Shown piece by piece: positions 35,855 to 43,360 of a stretch of 64,000 nucleotides of DNA. Every line of letters begins with the position of its first letter. Positions within the stretch are counted from its first letter, which is position 1. The stretch comes from Pseudonocardia sp. HH130629-09 (GTDB taxonomy: Bacteria; Actinomycetota; Actinomycetes; Mycobacteriales; Pseudonocardiaceae). The notes below the pieces were generated by a model. It was given only the letters and a program-made list of their open reading frames with translations, did no database searches and had not been told where the DNA came from. The DNA is taken from NCBI RefSeq assembly GCF_001294645.1, contig NZ_CP011868.1, positions 434,001 through 498,000 on the forward strand, read 5' to 3'. Position numbers and translations under genes: made by a program.

Positions 35855-36615
35855 CCGGGCGCGCCTTCCTGGCGGTGCTGCGCCGCGACCTGTTCGTCAC
35901 CGGCCGGGAGCTGCCGTCGTTCCTCGCCCAGACGCTGGTGCAGCCGTTCTTCTTCCTGCTGGTGTTCGTCGTGGTCCTCGGCCGCGGCGGCTTCGTCGCG
36001 CCCGAGTACGGGCAGATCATGCTGCCGGGTCTGATCGCGCTGAACGCGATGTTCGGCGCCCTGCAGGCGGTGACGTTGCCGCTGGTGTTCGAGCTGTCCT
36101 GGACCCGGGAGATCGACGACCGGCTGCTCGCGCCGATGCCGGTGTGGGCCGTCGCCGTCGAGAAGATCGTCTTCGCGGGGCTGCGCGGCCTGCTGGCCAG
36201 CCTGCTGATGGTGCCCATCGGCTTCCTGATGATCGACATCCGGTGGCCGGTCGAGGGGCTGGCGCCCGCGCTGCTGATGGTGGTGCTCGGAAGCCTGCTC
36301 GGTGCGGCGATGGGGCTGACCATCGGCACCGCGGTGCCGCCGCGGCGGATCAACATCCTGTTCGCGGTGATCTTCACGCCGCTGCTGTTCACCGGCTCGG
36401 TGCAGTACCCGTGGCTCACACTGGCGGACCTGCGCTGGTTCCAGGTGCTGTCGGCGCTCAACCCGCTGACCTACGTCAGCGAGGGGATCCGCGCGTCGCT
36501 GGTGCCGCAGGTCCCGCACATGCTGCTGTGGGTGTGCGTGCTCGTCCCGGTGGCGGCGATCGTGCTGTTCACCCTGCTGGGGATCCGCGGCTTCCTGCGC
36601 CGCGCGCTGGACTGA
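35851..36615 (+). CDS. ABC-2 type transporter permease, DrrB-like
   Basis: 254 residues, six predicted membrane segments: TLVQPFFFLLVFVVVLG, IMLPGLIALNAMFGALQAVT, IVFAGLRGLLASLLMVPIG, GLAPALLMVVLGSLLGAAMG, ILFAVIFTPLLFTGSVQYPW and MLLWVCVLVPVAAIVLFTLL. LSALNPLTYVSEGIRASLV is the family signature before the last segment. ATG overlaps the ATPase stop (ATGA), so the two subunits are made together. Forms the membrane part of the exporter. Substrate not predictable. Confidence 0.88.
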   Translation: MTGRAFLAVLRRDLFVTGRELPSFLAQTLVQPFFFLLVFVVVLGRGGFVAPEYGQIMLPGLIALNAMFGALQAVTLPLVFELSWTREIDDRLLAPMPVWAVAVEKIVFAGLRGLLASLLMVPIGFLMIDIRWPVEGLAPALLMVVLGSLLGAAMGLTIGTAVPPRRINILFAVIFTPLLFTGSVQYPWLTLADLRWFQVLSALNPLTYVSEGIRASLVPQVPHMLLWVCVLVPVAAIVLFTLLGIRGFLRRALD

Positions 36616-36669
36616 GCCGCGGCGGTCGAGCGGCGAAGCGCGAGGGCCCCGGGCGGTCGCGACACTCGG

Positions 36670-36675
36670 TACCGT
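36670..36675 (+). promoter_or_regulatory. Leaderless -10 of HAD gene (TACCGT)
   Basis: TACCGT ends 7 nt before the GTG at 36683. Confidence 0.5.
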
Positions 36676-36682
36676 CGGTCGG

Positions 36683-37087
36683 GTGGCGGACACCCGGACC
36701 CTGCGCGGCCTGATCGTCGACTACGGCGGTGTCCTCGACGACCCCGCCGACGGCGCCCTGCTGCTCGCCTACGCCCGTCGCGCCGCGGCCGCGGGGATCC
36801 GCACCGCGTTGTTCTCCGGCGCGCATGCGGTGCCCGACGAGGTCGCCGCGGCGTTCGGCACGGTGCTGCTCGGCGCGGTCCGCGGCGCCCGGAAGCCGAG
36901 TCCCGACTCCTTCGCCGCCGTCGCGGCGGAGCTGGGCCTGCCCGCGGGGGACTGCGTCGTCGTCGACGACATGGGGGCGTGTGTGCGCGGCGCCGCCGCT
37001 GCCGGGGCGGTCGGGGTGCGGCACACCGGCGCCGAGACGACCCTCGGCGAGCTGGAGGTCCTGCTCGGGGTCCCCGCCCGGGACTGA
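36683..37087 (+). CDS. Small HAD-like hydrolase
   Basis: 134 residues. HAD motif I is LIVDYGGVLDD: the nucleophile Asp is present, the usual second Asp is Gly as in many Dx(G)GV members. Motif II Ser in RTALFSGAH, motif III Lys in GARKPSPDSF, motif IV in CVVVDDMG. No cap domain is present, as the protein is much shorter than typical phosphatases (about 200 residues). Could be a small phosphatase or a non-catalytic relative. GTG at 36683 with TACCGT 7 nt before. Confidence 0.7.
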   Translation: MADTRTLRGLIVDYGGVLDDPADGALLLAYARRAAAAGIRTALFSGAHAVPDEVAAAFGTVLLGAVRGARKPSPDSFAAVAAELGLPAGDCVVVDDMGACVRGAAAAGAVGVRHTGAETTLGELEVLLGVPARD

Positions 37088-37124
37088 GCCGCCGGGGACT
37101 GGGCCGGGCGGGTCGCGACGTGCG

Positions 37125-37157
37125 GAGGCGCCGCCCGCGGTGAGCGGACGGCGCCTC
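37125..37157. terminator. Bidirectional terminator hairpin
   Basis: 9-bp perfect outer stem 37125-37133 with 37149-37157, extended by CCGC/GCGG after one mismatch, leaving a 5-nt loop. Between convergent genes. Confidence 0.75.
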
Positions 37158-37197
37158 GTGGGCGGCCCGGCGGTCGGCCGGGCCGGTCGTGCTCTGC

Positions 37198-37227
37198 CTA
37201 CTGCTGCGGAGCCCTACTGCTGCGGAG
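37198..37227. repeat. 16-bp direct repeat at the antitoxin-like gene stop
   Basis: CTACTGCTGCGGAG occurs at 37198-37211 and 37214-37227. Read on the minus strand each copy encodes the last codons plus TAG, so the gene end is duplicated. Confidence 0.7.
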
Positions 37228-37474
37228 GCGGCGGCGGGGCCTCACCCGGCGCGGGCGGCGGCGGGGCCTGCCCGTCCGGACCCGGCTGACCGGGCTGCTG
37301 GGCGGTGGTGTCGCCGGCACCGGTCTTCTCCCGGGCGAACTTCGTCGCCGCGTCGATCTGGCCGTCGTGACCGGCGTACTTCTGCTTCGCCGCGTCACCG
37401 GCCTTGTTCAGCGCCTGGTCGACCTTGTCGTCGTGCTGGCCGAGCAGTTCCTTGGCCTTGTCCAGGAAACCCAT
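37214..37474 (-). CDS. MT0933-type antitoxin-like small protein
   Basis: 86 residues. The N-terminal 45 residues (MGFLDKAKELLGQHDDKVDQ, then ALNKAGDAAKQKYAGHDGQI) match the Rv0909/MT0933 antitoxin family, a predicted amphipathic helix pair. The C-terminal half is a Pro/Gly/Gln-rich tail ending in PPPPPQQ. No toxin gene lies next to it, so an antitoxin role is only by family name; such proteins may have general stress roles. ATG at 37474 is preferred over an in-frame ATG at 37483, based on family N-termini. Confidence 0.72.
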   Translation of the reverse strand: MGFLDKAKELLGQHDDKVDQALNKAGDAAKQKYAGHDGQIDAATKFAREKTGAGDTTAQQPGQPGPDGQAPPPPAPGEAPPPPPQQ

Positions 37475-37493
37475 GCGCCCCATGCTGGCCCGG

Positions 37494-38765
37494 TCAGCGC
37501 CGGGGCGCAGCGCCGGGACGTCGCTCGTTCGGGTGATGGTATCCGCTGGTCGACGAGCGGAGCCGTGCGTGCTCCGGGCGGAGGTCGTCGACCCGGGTGA
37601 CGCCGAGCAGCTGCATCGTGCGCTCCACCTCGGCCCGCAGGATCTCCACGGCGCGCGCGACCCCGGCCTCGCCCCCGGCCATCAGCCCGTACAGGTAGGC
37701 GCGGCCGACCAGCGCCGCGCGGGCGCCGAGCGCGACCGCCGCGACGACGTCGCCGCCGTGGGTGATCCCGGTGTCCACCAGGACCTCCGCGTCGTCGCCC
37801 AGCTCCTGCACCACCGGCTCGATCAGCTCGGCGGGCACCGGGGCGCGGTCCAGCTGGCGTCCGCCGTGGTTGGACAGCAGCACGCCGTCGGCGCCCGCGT
37901 CGGTGACGCGGCGGGCGTCGGTGACCGACTGGACGCCCTTGACCACCAGCTTCCCGGGCCAGGCGCCGCGCAGCCAGGTGACGTCGTCGAGGGTCAGGGC
38001 CGGGTCGAACACCCGGTTGATCACCTCGTACGGGCTGCCGCCGCCCGCGGCGAGCGACTCGAACGTCAGCGGTTCGGTGGTGAGCAGGTCGAACCACCAG
38101 CGGGGGTGGCGGGCGCCGTCGACGAAGGTCCGCAGCGACAGCGCGGGCGGGATGGACAGGCCGTTGCGGGCGTCGCGGCGCCGGTTGCCGCCGACCGGGG
38201 TGTCGACGGTGAGCAGCAGCGTGTCGTAGCCGGCCTCCCGTGCCCGGGAGACGAGCTCGTGGGCGACCGAGCGGTCGCGCCACAGGTAGAGCTGGAACCA
38301 GTGCCGCCCGCCACGCCCTGCCTCGGCGACGCCCTCGATCGTCGTGGAGCCCATGGTCGAGAGGGCGTAGGGGATCCCGGCCCGGGCGGCGACGGCGGCG
38401 ACCGCGCGTTCGCCCTCGGTGTGCATCATGCGGGTGAAGCCGGTCGGGGCCAGCGCGAACGGCAGCGACGAGCGTCCGCCGAGGACGTCCCGGCCGGTGT
38501 CCACCCGGGAGACGTCGGTGAGCACGGTCGGCGAGAACTCCACCGAGGCCCACACCTCGCGGGCCCGGCGCAGGCTCACCTCGTCCTCGGCGGCCCCGTC
38601 GGTGTAGTCGAACACCGCCCGCGGCGCCCGCCGCCGGGCCAGCTCGCGCAGGTCCCCGATGCTCGACGCGCGGGCCAGCCGGGCCGCCGTGCGGTCGAGG
38701 GTGAACGGGGCGGGCCGCAGCAGCGGCGCGAGCTCGGACGGGCGGGGAATGCGACGGCGCACCAT
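37494..38765 (-). CDS. lldD: FMN-dependent alpha-hydroxy acid dehydrogenase (L-lactate dehydrogenase-like)
   Basis: 423 residues. TIM-barrel flavoenzyme oxidising L-2-hydroxy acids, probably lactate to pyruvate, passing electrons to quinone. FDYTDGAAEDE near residue 50, FALAPTGFTRMMHTEGE near 110, and the active-site signature LLSNHGGRQLDRAP near 330 with the catalytic His and Arg; VLVDTGITHGGDVVAA follows. Starts at ATG 38765, with TAGTGT 7 nt upstream in the 22-bp gap after the SpoU gene, so it can have its own leaderless transcript. Other hydroxy acids are possible substrates. Confidence 0.85.
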   Translation of the reverse strand: MVRRRIPRPSELAPLLRPAPFTLDRTAARLARASSIGDLRELARRRAPRAVFDYTDGAAEDEVSLRRAREVWASVEFSPTVLTDVSRVDTGRDVLGGRSSLPFALAPTGFTRMMHTEGERAVAAVAARAGIPYALSTMGSTTIEGVAEAGRGGRHWFQLYLWRDRSVAHELVSRAREAGYDTLLLTVDTPVGGNRRRDARNGLSIPPALSLRTFVDGARHPRWWFDLLTTEPLTFESLAAGGGSPYEVINRVFDPALTLDDVTWLRGAWPGKLVVKGVQSVTDARRVTDAGADGVLLSNHGGRQLDRAPVPAELIEPVVQELGDDAEVLVDTGITHGGDVVAAVALGARAALVGRAYLYGLMAGGEAGVARAVEILRAEVERTMQLLGVTRVDDLRPEHARLRSSTSGYHHPNERRPGAAPRR

Positions 38766-38772
38766 CGCCCCG

Positions 38773-38778
38773 ACACTA
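38773..38778 (-). promoter_or_regulatory. Leaderless -10 of lldD-like gene (TAGTGT)
   Basis: Minus-strand TAGTGT ends 7 nt before the ATG at 38765. Confidence 0.5.
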
Positions 38779-38787
38779 GGTGACCGC

Positions 38788-39549
38788 TCAGCGTCGGCGC
38801 AGCAGTTCGTAGGCGGCGACGGCACCGGCGGAGGCGACGTTGAGCGACTCGACCCCGCCGTACATCGGCAGCGAGAGGATCCCGTCGAGCCGGGAGCGGA
38901 CGTCCTCGGTCAGGCCGTCGGTCTCGTTGCCCAGCACCAGGGCGACCTGGGGCGGGAGCGACGCCTCCAGCAGCGAGTCGCCGCCGGCATCGAGGCCGAA
39001 CACGCCGAACCCGGCCGCGTGCATGAGGTCGACGCCCTCGGCGGCGGTGGCACAGCGCAGCACGGGCGCGGCGAACGCCACCCCGGCCGAGGCCTTGATC
39101 ACCAGCGGGTCGATGGCGGGCACCCCGCGGCGGGGCAGGAGCACGCCGTCCAGACCGGCGGCCGTCGCGCTGCGCAGGATCATCCCGACGTTCGACGGGT
39201 TGGTGACGGCGTCGAGGACCAGCACCGACGCCGGCCGCCGGGTGCCCAGGTCGGACAGGAAGTGCTCCAGCGGCGACATCCGCGGGGCGACGACGTCGGC
39301 CAGCACACCCTGGTCGTGGCGCCCGTTGCCGGCCAGCACCTTCACCCGCTGCGCGGTCGCACGCTGCACCGACACCCCGCGGTCACGGGCGGCCGCGGTG
39401 ATCTCGCGTTCGCCGCCACCGCGCACCGTGTCGGCCAGCACGACCTTGTCGACCTCCAGGTCGGGGTCGGCCAGCGCCTCCAGGACGGTCTTGCGGCCGT
39501 AGACCGTGATGAACCGGTCCTTCGGGGAGACCGCACCTGCATCGCTCAC
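38788..39549 (-). CDS. TrmH/SpoU family RNA 2'-O-ribose methyltransferase
   Basis: 253 residues. N-terminal substrate-binding domain with YGRKTVLEALADPDLEVDKV, then the SPOUT knot: motif 1 LDAVTNPSNVGMILRSATAA near 125, motif 2 VALVLGNETDGLTED near 205 and motif 3 LPMYGGVESLNVASAGAVAA near the end, which form the SAM pocket and dimer interface. Methylates rRNA or tRNA ribose with SAM; the exact nucleotide is not readable. GTG at 39549, divergent from the WS/DGAT gene with 31 bp between. Confidence 0.9.
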   Translation of the reverse strand: MSDAGAVSPKDRFITVYGRKTVLEALADPDLEVDKVVLADTVRGGGEREITAAARDRGVSVQRATAQRVKVLAGNGRHDQGVLADVVAPRMSPLEHFLSDLGTRRPASVLVLDAVTNPSNVGMILRSATAAGLDGVLLPRRGVPAIDPLVIKASAGVAFAAPVLRCATAAEGVDLMHAAGFGVFGLDAGGDSLLEASLPPQVALVLGNETDGLTEDVRSRLDGILSLPMYGGVESLNVASAGAVAAYELLRRR

Positions 39550-39567
39550 GGGGAGAAGCGTCGCACG

Positions 39568-39573
39568 TAGGAT
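39568..39573 (+). promoter_or_regulatory. Leaderless -10 of WS/DGAT gene (TAGGAT)
   Basis: TAGGAT ends 7 nt before the ATG at 39581. Confidence 0.5.
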
Positions 39574-39580
39574 CGCGGCC

Positions 39581-41017
39581 ATGCCGTCCCGGCTCTCCGC
39601 ACTCGACGCGTCCTTCCTGTACCTGGAGGAGGCGACCACCCCGATGCACGTCGGCGGGGTCGCCGTCTTCGAGCGCGCGGACGACGGGTTCGACTACGAC
39701 CGCCTGGTCGAGCTGATCGAGCAGCGGATCGCGCTGGTGCCGCGCTACCGGCAGAAGGTGCGCCACGTCCCGGCCAACCTCGCGCGTCCGGTGTGGGTGG
39801 ACGACCCGGAGTTCGACATCGCCTACCACGTGCGGCGCTCGGCGCTGCCCCGTCCGGGTAGCGAGGACCAGCTGACCGACCTGGTCGGACGGCTGATGTC
39901 CCGGCCGCTGGACCACACCCGGCCGCTGTGGGAGATGTACGTCATCGAGGGGCTCGGCCCCGCCGGGGACGGCGACACCGGCCGGGTCGCGATCCTCACC
40001 AAGACCCACCAGGCGATGGTCGACGGGATCTCCGCGATCGACATCGGCCAGGTCATCCTCGACGTCTCCGCCGAGCCGCGGGCCACCCCGGACGAGCTGT
40101 GGATGCCGCGCCCCGAGCCGACCGACGGGCAGCTGGTGCTCGACGCGATCTCCGAGGCCGTCACCCGCCCCACCGAGATCGTGGACAACGTGCGGGTCGC
40201 CGCGGGGGACGCGCTGGCCACCGTCGGCAAGCTCGCCGGGGCCGCGGGCAAGGTCCTGAACATGGCCCGGACCGCGGGTCGTCGCGCGCCGGGGCTGCCG
40301 CTGAACGCCGAGATCTCCACCCAGCGCCGGTTCGCGCTGGCCCGCACCGACCTGGAGGACTACCGCAAGGTCCGCGCCGCCTACGGCTGCGACGTCAACG
40401 ACGTGGTGCTCGCCGTGATCGCCGGTGCCCTGCGGACCTGGCTGATGTCACGCGGCGAGCCGGTCGCCGGGTCGTCGTCGGTGCGGGCGCTGGTGCCGTT
40501 GTCGGTACGCGGCGAGGGCGACGTGCCCAGCTCGGCGGCCGGCGGGTCGCTCGGGAACCGGGTGGCCTCGTTCCTGGTGGACCTGCCCGTCGGCGAGCCG
40601 AGCCCGCTGGTGCGGCTGCACCAGGTCACCCACCAGATGCGCGAGCACACCGACACCGGCGACGCCGTCGGTGCCGACACCCTGGTCCGGATCGGCGGGT
40701 TCGCCCCGCCGACGCTGCACGCCGTCGGCGCCCGCGCCGCGAACGGCATGGCACGGCACTTCTTCAACCTGGTCGTGACCAACGTCCCCGGGCCGCAGTT
40801 CCCGCTCTACGCGGCCGGGGCGCGGATGCTGGAGATGTTCCCGGTGGTCCCGCTGGCGAAGGGTCAGGCCGTCTCCATCGGCCTGACCAGCTACGACGGC
40901 GGTGTCTACTACGGCCTGAACGGGGACCGGGACGCCATGGGCGACCTGGACGTGCTGGCCGGGATGGTGGACGAGTCGCTCGAGGAGCTCCTCGAGACAC
41001 TGCGACAGTCGGGGTGA
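39581..41017 (+). CDS. WS/DGAT-family O-acyltransferase with altered active site
   Basis: 478 residues. Begins RLSALDASFLYLEEATTPMHV, the family N-terminus. The catalytic HHxxxDG motif reads HQAMVDG (in KTHQAMVDGISAID near residue 145): the second His, usually the general base, is Gln. Other family blocks are intact: RSALPRPGSEDQL, NDVVLAVIAGALRTWL and FNLVVTNVPGPQFPLYAAGA. Family members make wax esters or triacylglycerol from acyl-CoA. Activity of this one is uncertain. The position matches the WS/DGAT genes Rv3233c/Rv3234c of M. tuberculosis. ATG at 39581. Confidence 0.86.
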   Translation: MPSRLSALDASFLYLEEATTPMHVGGVAVFERADDGFDYDRLVELIEQRIALVPRYRQKVRHVPANLARPVWVDDPEFDIAYHVRRSALPRPGSEDQLTDLVGRLMSRPLDHTRPLWEMYVIEGLGPAGDGDTGRVAILTKTHQAMVDGISAIDIGQVILDVSAEPRATPDELWMPRPEPTDGQLVLDAISEAVTRPTEIVDNVRVAAGDALATVGKLAGAAGKVLNMARTAGRRAPGLPLNAEISTQRRFALARTDLEDYRKVRAAYGCDVNDVVLAVIAGALRTWLMSRGEPVAGSSSVRALVPLSVRGEGDVPSSAAGGSLGNRVASFLVDLPVGEPSPLVRLHQVTHQMREHTDTGDAVGADTLVRIGGFAPPTLHAVGARAANGMARHFFNLVVTNVPGPQFPLYAAGARMLEMFPVVPLAKGQAVSIGLTSYDGGVYYGLNGDRDAMGDLDVLAGMVDESLEELLETLRQSG

Positions 41018-41039
41018 GCCCCGTCAGAGGAGAGCACCG

Positions 41040-41546
41040 TTGAGGATCTACCTCCCCGCAACCTGGCCGATGCTGGCCCGCGCCGTGAAGACCGGGAACT
41101 TCGAGCCGCTCGGCGGCACCGCGTTCGCGCTCACCCCGAAGCTGCGCGAGTCCTACACCGCGGGTGACGACGAGGAGCTCGAGTACGCCGCGATGAACGA
41201 GGCGGCGCGGGCGTCGCTGCGGCTGCTCGCGGTCGAGTTCGGCCTGGGCGAGAACGACACCCCCGCCCGCCGGGTCGTGGTGTCCGCCGACACCGACGAC
41301 GTCACCCTGCGCCCCGACCTCGACGACGGCGCGGTCCGGGTGACCGGCCCGGTGCCGCTGTCGAAGATCGCCGCCGTGCACGTCGACCTGCCGGTGGCCG
41401 AGCACGCCGTCCGGGAGGCGGCCGGTGCGGTCGACAAGGCCGACCTGGGCGACATGGATGCCGAGTTCCTCGTCGGCGAGGCCGAGGACCACGAGCTCGC
41501 CTGGTACGACGGCACCGAGCTGCCGTTCCTGGTCGAGCTGGGCTGA
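41040..41546 (+). CDS. Conserved actinobacterial protein (DUF6912-like)
   Basis: 168 residues, begins MRIYLPATWPMLARAVKTGN. Soluble, acidic (many Asp/Glu), with no signal peptide or membrane segment. Conserved-looking blocks are LEYAAMNEAARASLRLLAVE, ARRVVVSADTDDV and HELAWYDGTELPFLVELG. I recognise it as a short family restricted to actinobacteria but no function is known to me. TTG start at 41040 is supported by GAGGAGAG 5 nt upstream. Lies 22 bp after the WS/DGAT gene, so probably cotranscribed; convergent with the crotonase gene 14 bp on. Confidence 0.7.
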   Translation: MRIYLPATWPMLARAVKTGNFEPLGGTAFALTPKLRESYTAGDDEELEYAAMNEAARASLRLLAVEFGLGENDTPARRVVVSADTDDVTLRPDLDDGAVRVTGPVPLSKIAAVHVDLPVAEHAVREAAGAVDKADLGDMDAEFLVGEAEDHELAWYDGTELPFLVELG

Positions 41547-41560
41547 GCCCCGACGGGCCC

Positions 41561-42385
41561 TCAGCCCGCTCCGGCCCCCGGCGCGGGGTCGTGGAACACC
41601 GGGTCGCGGCCCTCCAGCCGCGCGGCGACGGCCTCGCGCTGGTTCGGGCTCGCGATCAGCGCACCGATCTCGGCCTGCTCGGCGGCGAGCTGCTCGGCGG
41701 GCGGACGGGGTGTCGCGAGCAGCCGCTTCGCCGCGCGGACCGCGTGCGGGTTGCGGGCGGCGATCTCCCGTGCGGTCGCCAGCGCGGCGGCCCGCGGGTC
41801 CTCGGCGGTGCGGGTCGCGAGCCCCAGCGCGACGGCCTCGGTGCCGGACACCGTACGCCCGGTGAAGGTCAGGTCGCGGGCGACGTCGCGCCCGACCAGC
41901 TGCGGCAGCAACAGCGTGCCGCCCATGTCGGGCACCAGGCCCCAGACGATCTCCAGCACCGACAGCGTCGCGGTGGGGGCGACGATCCGCAGGTCCGCGC
42001 CGAGCGCGATCTGCAGTCCGCCGCCCAGCGCGTGCCCCTGCACGGCGGCGATCACCGGAACGTCCAGCTCGGTCCATGCGTACGCGGCGCGCTGCCCGGT
42101 CGCGCGGGCCGGGGAGCCGTCGCGCGGCGGGGGCAGCTCGGCGGTGGCGGAGAGCCGTTCGCCGGCGCGCATCGCGCGGAACATGTCGCGGTCCAGGCCC
42201 GCGCAGAAGTCCGGCCCCTGCGCCGACAGCACCACGACGCGGACGTCCGCGCGGTCGCGCAGCGCGTCCGCGGCGTGCACGATCGCGGTGAACTGGGCGA
42301 CGTCGAGGGCGTTGCGGCGCTCCGGCCGGGTGAACCGCACCTCGGCGACGCCGTCGTCCACGGCGGTCCGGACCCGCTCGCTCAT
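41561..42385 (-). CDS. Enoyl-CoA hydratase/isomerase (crotonase) family protein
   Basis: 274 residues. VRFTRPERRNALDVAQFTAI near residue 15 and the CoA/oxyanion blocks DFCAGLDRDMF and AVQGHALGGGLQIALGADLR identify a crotonase. Of the two hydratase glutamates, the one in GGGxE is Gln here (GGGLQ), while the second (LEIVWG) is kept and an Asp follows in GLVPDMGG, as in dienoyl-CoA isomerases. So isomerase or another crotonase reaction is as likely as hydration. ATG at 42385, TACGGT 7 nt before. Confidence 0.82.
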   Translation of the reverse strand: MSERVRTAVDDGVAEVRFTRPERRNALDVAQFTAIVHAADALRDRADVRVVVLSAQGPDFCAGLDRDMFRAMRAGERLSATAELPPPRDGSPARATGQRAAYAWTELDVPVIAAVQGHALGGGLQIALGADLRIVAPTATLSVLEIVWGLVPDMGGTLLLPQLVGRDVARDLTFTGRTVSGTEAVALGLATRTAEDPRAAALATAREIAARNPHAVRAAKRLLATPRPPAEQLAAEQAEIGALIASPNQREAVAARLEGRDPVFHDPAPGAGAG

Positions 42386-42392
42386 GCACCGC

Positions 42393-42398
42393 ACCGTA
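42393..42398 (-). promoter_or_regulatory. Leaderless -10 of crotonase gene (TACGGT)
   Basis: Minus-strand TACGGT ends 7 nt before the ATG at 42385. Confidence 0.5.
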
Positions 42399-42406
42399 GC
42401 CCGGAT

Positions 42407-42427
42407 CGGAGGCCGCCACGGCCTCCG
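42407..42427 (-). terminator. 9-bp stem terminator after the lipoprotein gene
   Basis: 42407-42415 pairs with 42419-42427 across a 3-nt loop, downstream of the aroA-rsgA-lipoprotein run. Confidence 0.7.
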
Positions 42428-42491
42428 TCGCGCCGCAACGGCACGCGGAGGGCCGGGGGCCCGCGTCCCCGCGTTCGGCCGCCGGGAGCCC

Positions 42492-43304
42492 TCAGCCGAC
42501 GGGCGGCTCGATGGTGATCGGGACGCCCCAGCCGTCGTAGCGGACGAGGACGTCGAGCGCCGCGCCGTCGGGGAGCTGCTGGCGGACCCGGCTGCGCAGC
42601 GGCCTGCGTTCGGCGTCGACCCAGATCTCCGAGCTCAGCCGGGTCAGCCCGGCCCGCTGCTGGGCCTGCAGCGACGCCCGGCGCGCCGGGTCGGTCTCGG
42701 TCGCCACGGCTCGCACCAGGTCGACGACCAGCGTGTAGTGCACGGCCGGGGTGCCGTCGACGGCGTCGTCGGCGGCGTCGGCGACGAGCACCGCGTCCGG
42801 GTAGCGGGCCACCGCCCCCAGCGGGTCGACCCCGGCGGCGACGTTCGCGGCGAGCGTCGCGTGCGCCATCTGCTCCGGTGGCAGCGGGACCCGCCCGGCC
42901 TCGCCCCAGCCGCCGTCGCCGGGGCGCAGCCAGGTGCGGCCGCCGATCCGGATGATCTCAGTGCTCCGGGCGACCGTGCTGGACGGCCCCGAACGCAGCA
43001 GCAGCCGCACGGCGGGGGCGTCCCCGGCCTCGTCGACCCGAAGGGCGCCGTCGCCGGTCACCGGGACGGTCGTGCCGTCGTGGGTCAGGGTGCCCGCCAC
43101 CGACAGCGTCGAGCCGCCGTCGAGCCGGGTGCGGGCCCGGACGTCGGCGACCAGTGGGGCCGGGTCGTAGTACTTCGGCAGCGCCGCGGGCGCGACCGCG
43201 GGCGGCGGGGTGGCGCCCGACGAGCCGGGCCACGAGCACCCGGACAGCCCGGGTACCAGCACCGCCCCGCACAGCAGCAGCGTCATCGCGCGCCGTCCCG
43301 GCAC
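42492..43304 (-). CDS. Putative lipoprotein (LprG/LppX-like)
   Basis: 270 residues. Signal peptide VPGRRAMTLLLCGAVLVPGL with lipobox LSGC, so it should be anchored outside the membrane by a diacylglyceryl Cys at residue 23. The mature part has KYYDPAPLVADVRARTRLDG, LSVAGTLTHDGTTVPVTGDG and EIIRIGGRTWLRPGDGGWGE, a beta-rich pattern like LprG/LppX/LolA-fold carriers of hydrophobic lipids. The assignment is by pattern and modest. GTG at 43304 with GGGAG upstream; 56 bp after rsgA, same strand, followed by a terminator. Confidence 0.68.
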   Translation of the reverse strand: MPGRRAMTLLLCGAVLVPGLSGCSWPGSSGATPPPAVAPAALPKYYDPAPLVADVRARTRLDGGSTLSVAGTLTHDGTTVPVTGDGALRVDEAGDAPAVRLLLRSGPSSTVARSTEIIRIGGRTWLRPGDGGWGEAGRVPLPPEQMAHATLAANVAAGVDPLGAVARYPDAVLVADAADDAVDGTPAVHYTLVVDLVRAVATETDPARRASLQAQQRAGLTRLSSEIWVDAERRPLRSRVRQQLPDGAALDVLVRYDGWGVPITIEPPVG

Positions 43305-43360
43305 TACCCGCTCCCCGGCCGTCGTCGTGATCGTCGGAACTGTCAGGACCGACAGGACCT

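Noticed and set aside
37408..38553. Second minus-strand frame over the lactate dehydrogenase gene
   Set aside because: Frame-shifted shadow rich in Arg/Gly; the flavoenzyme motifs are in the other frame.
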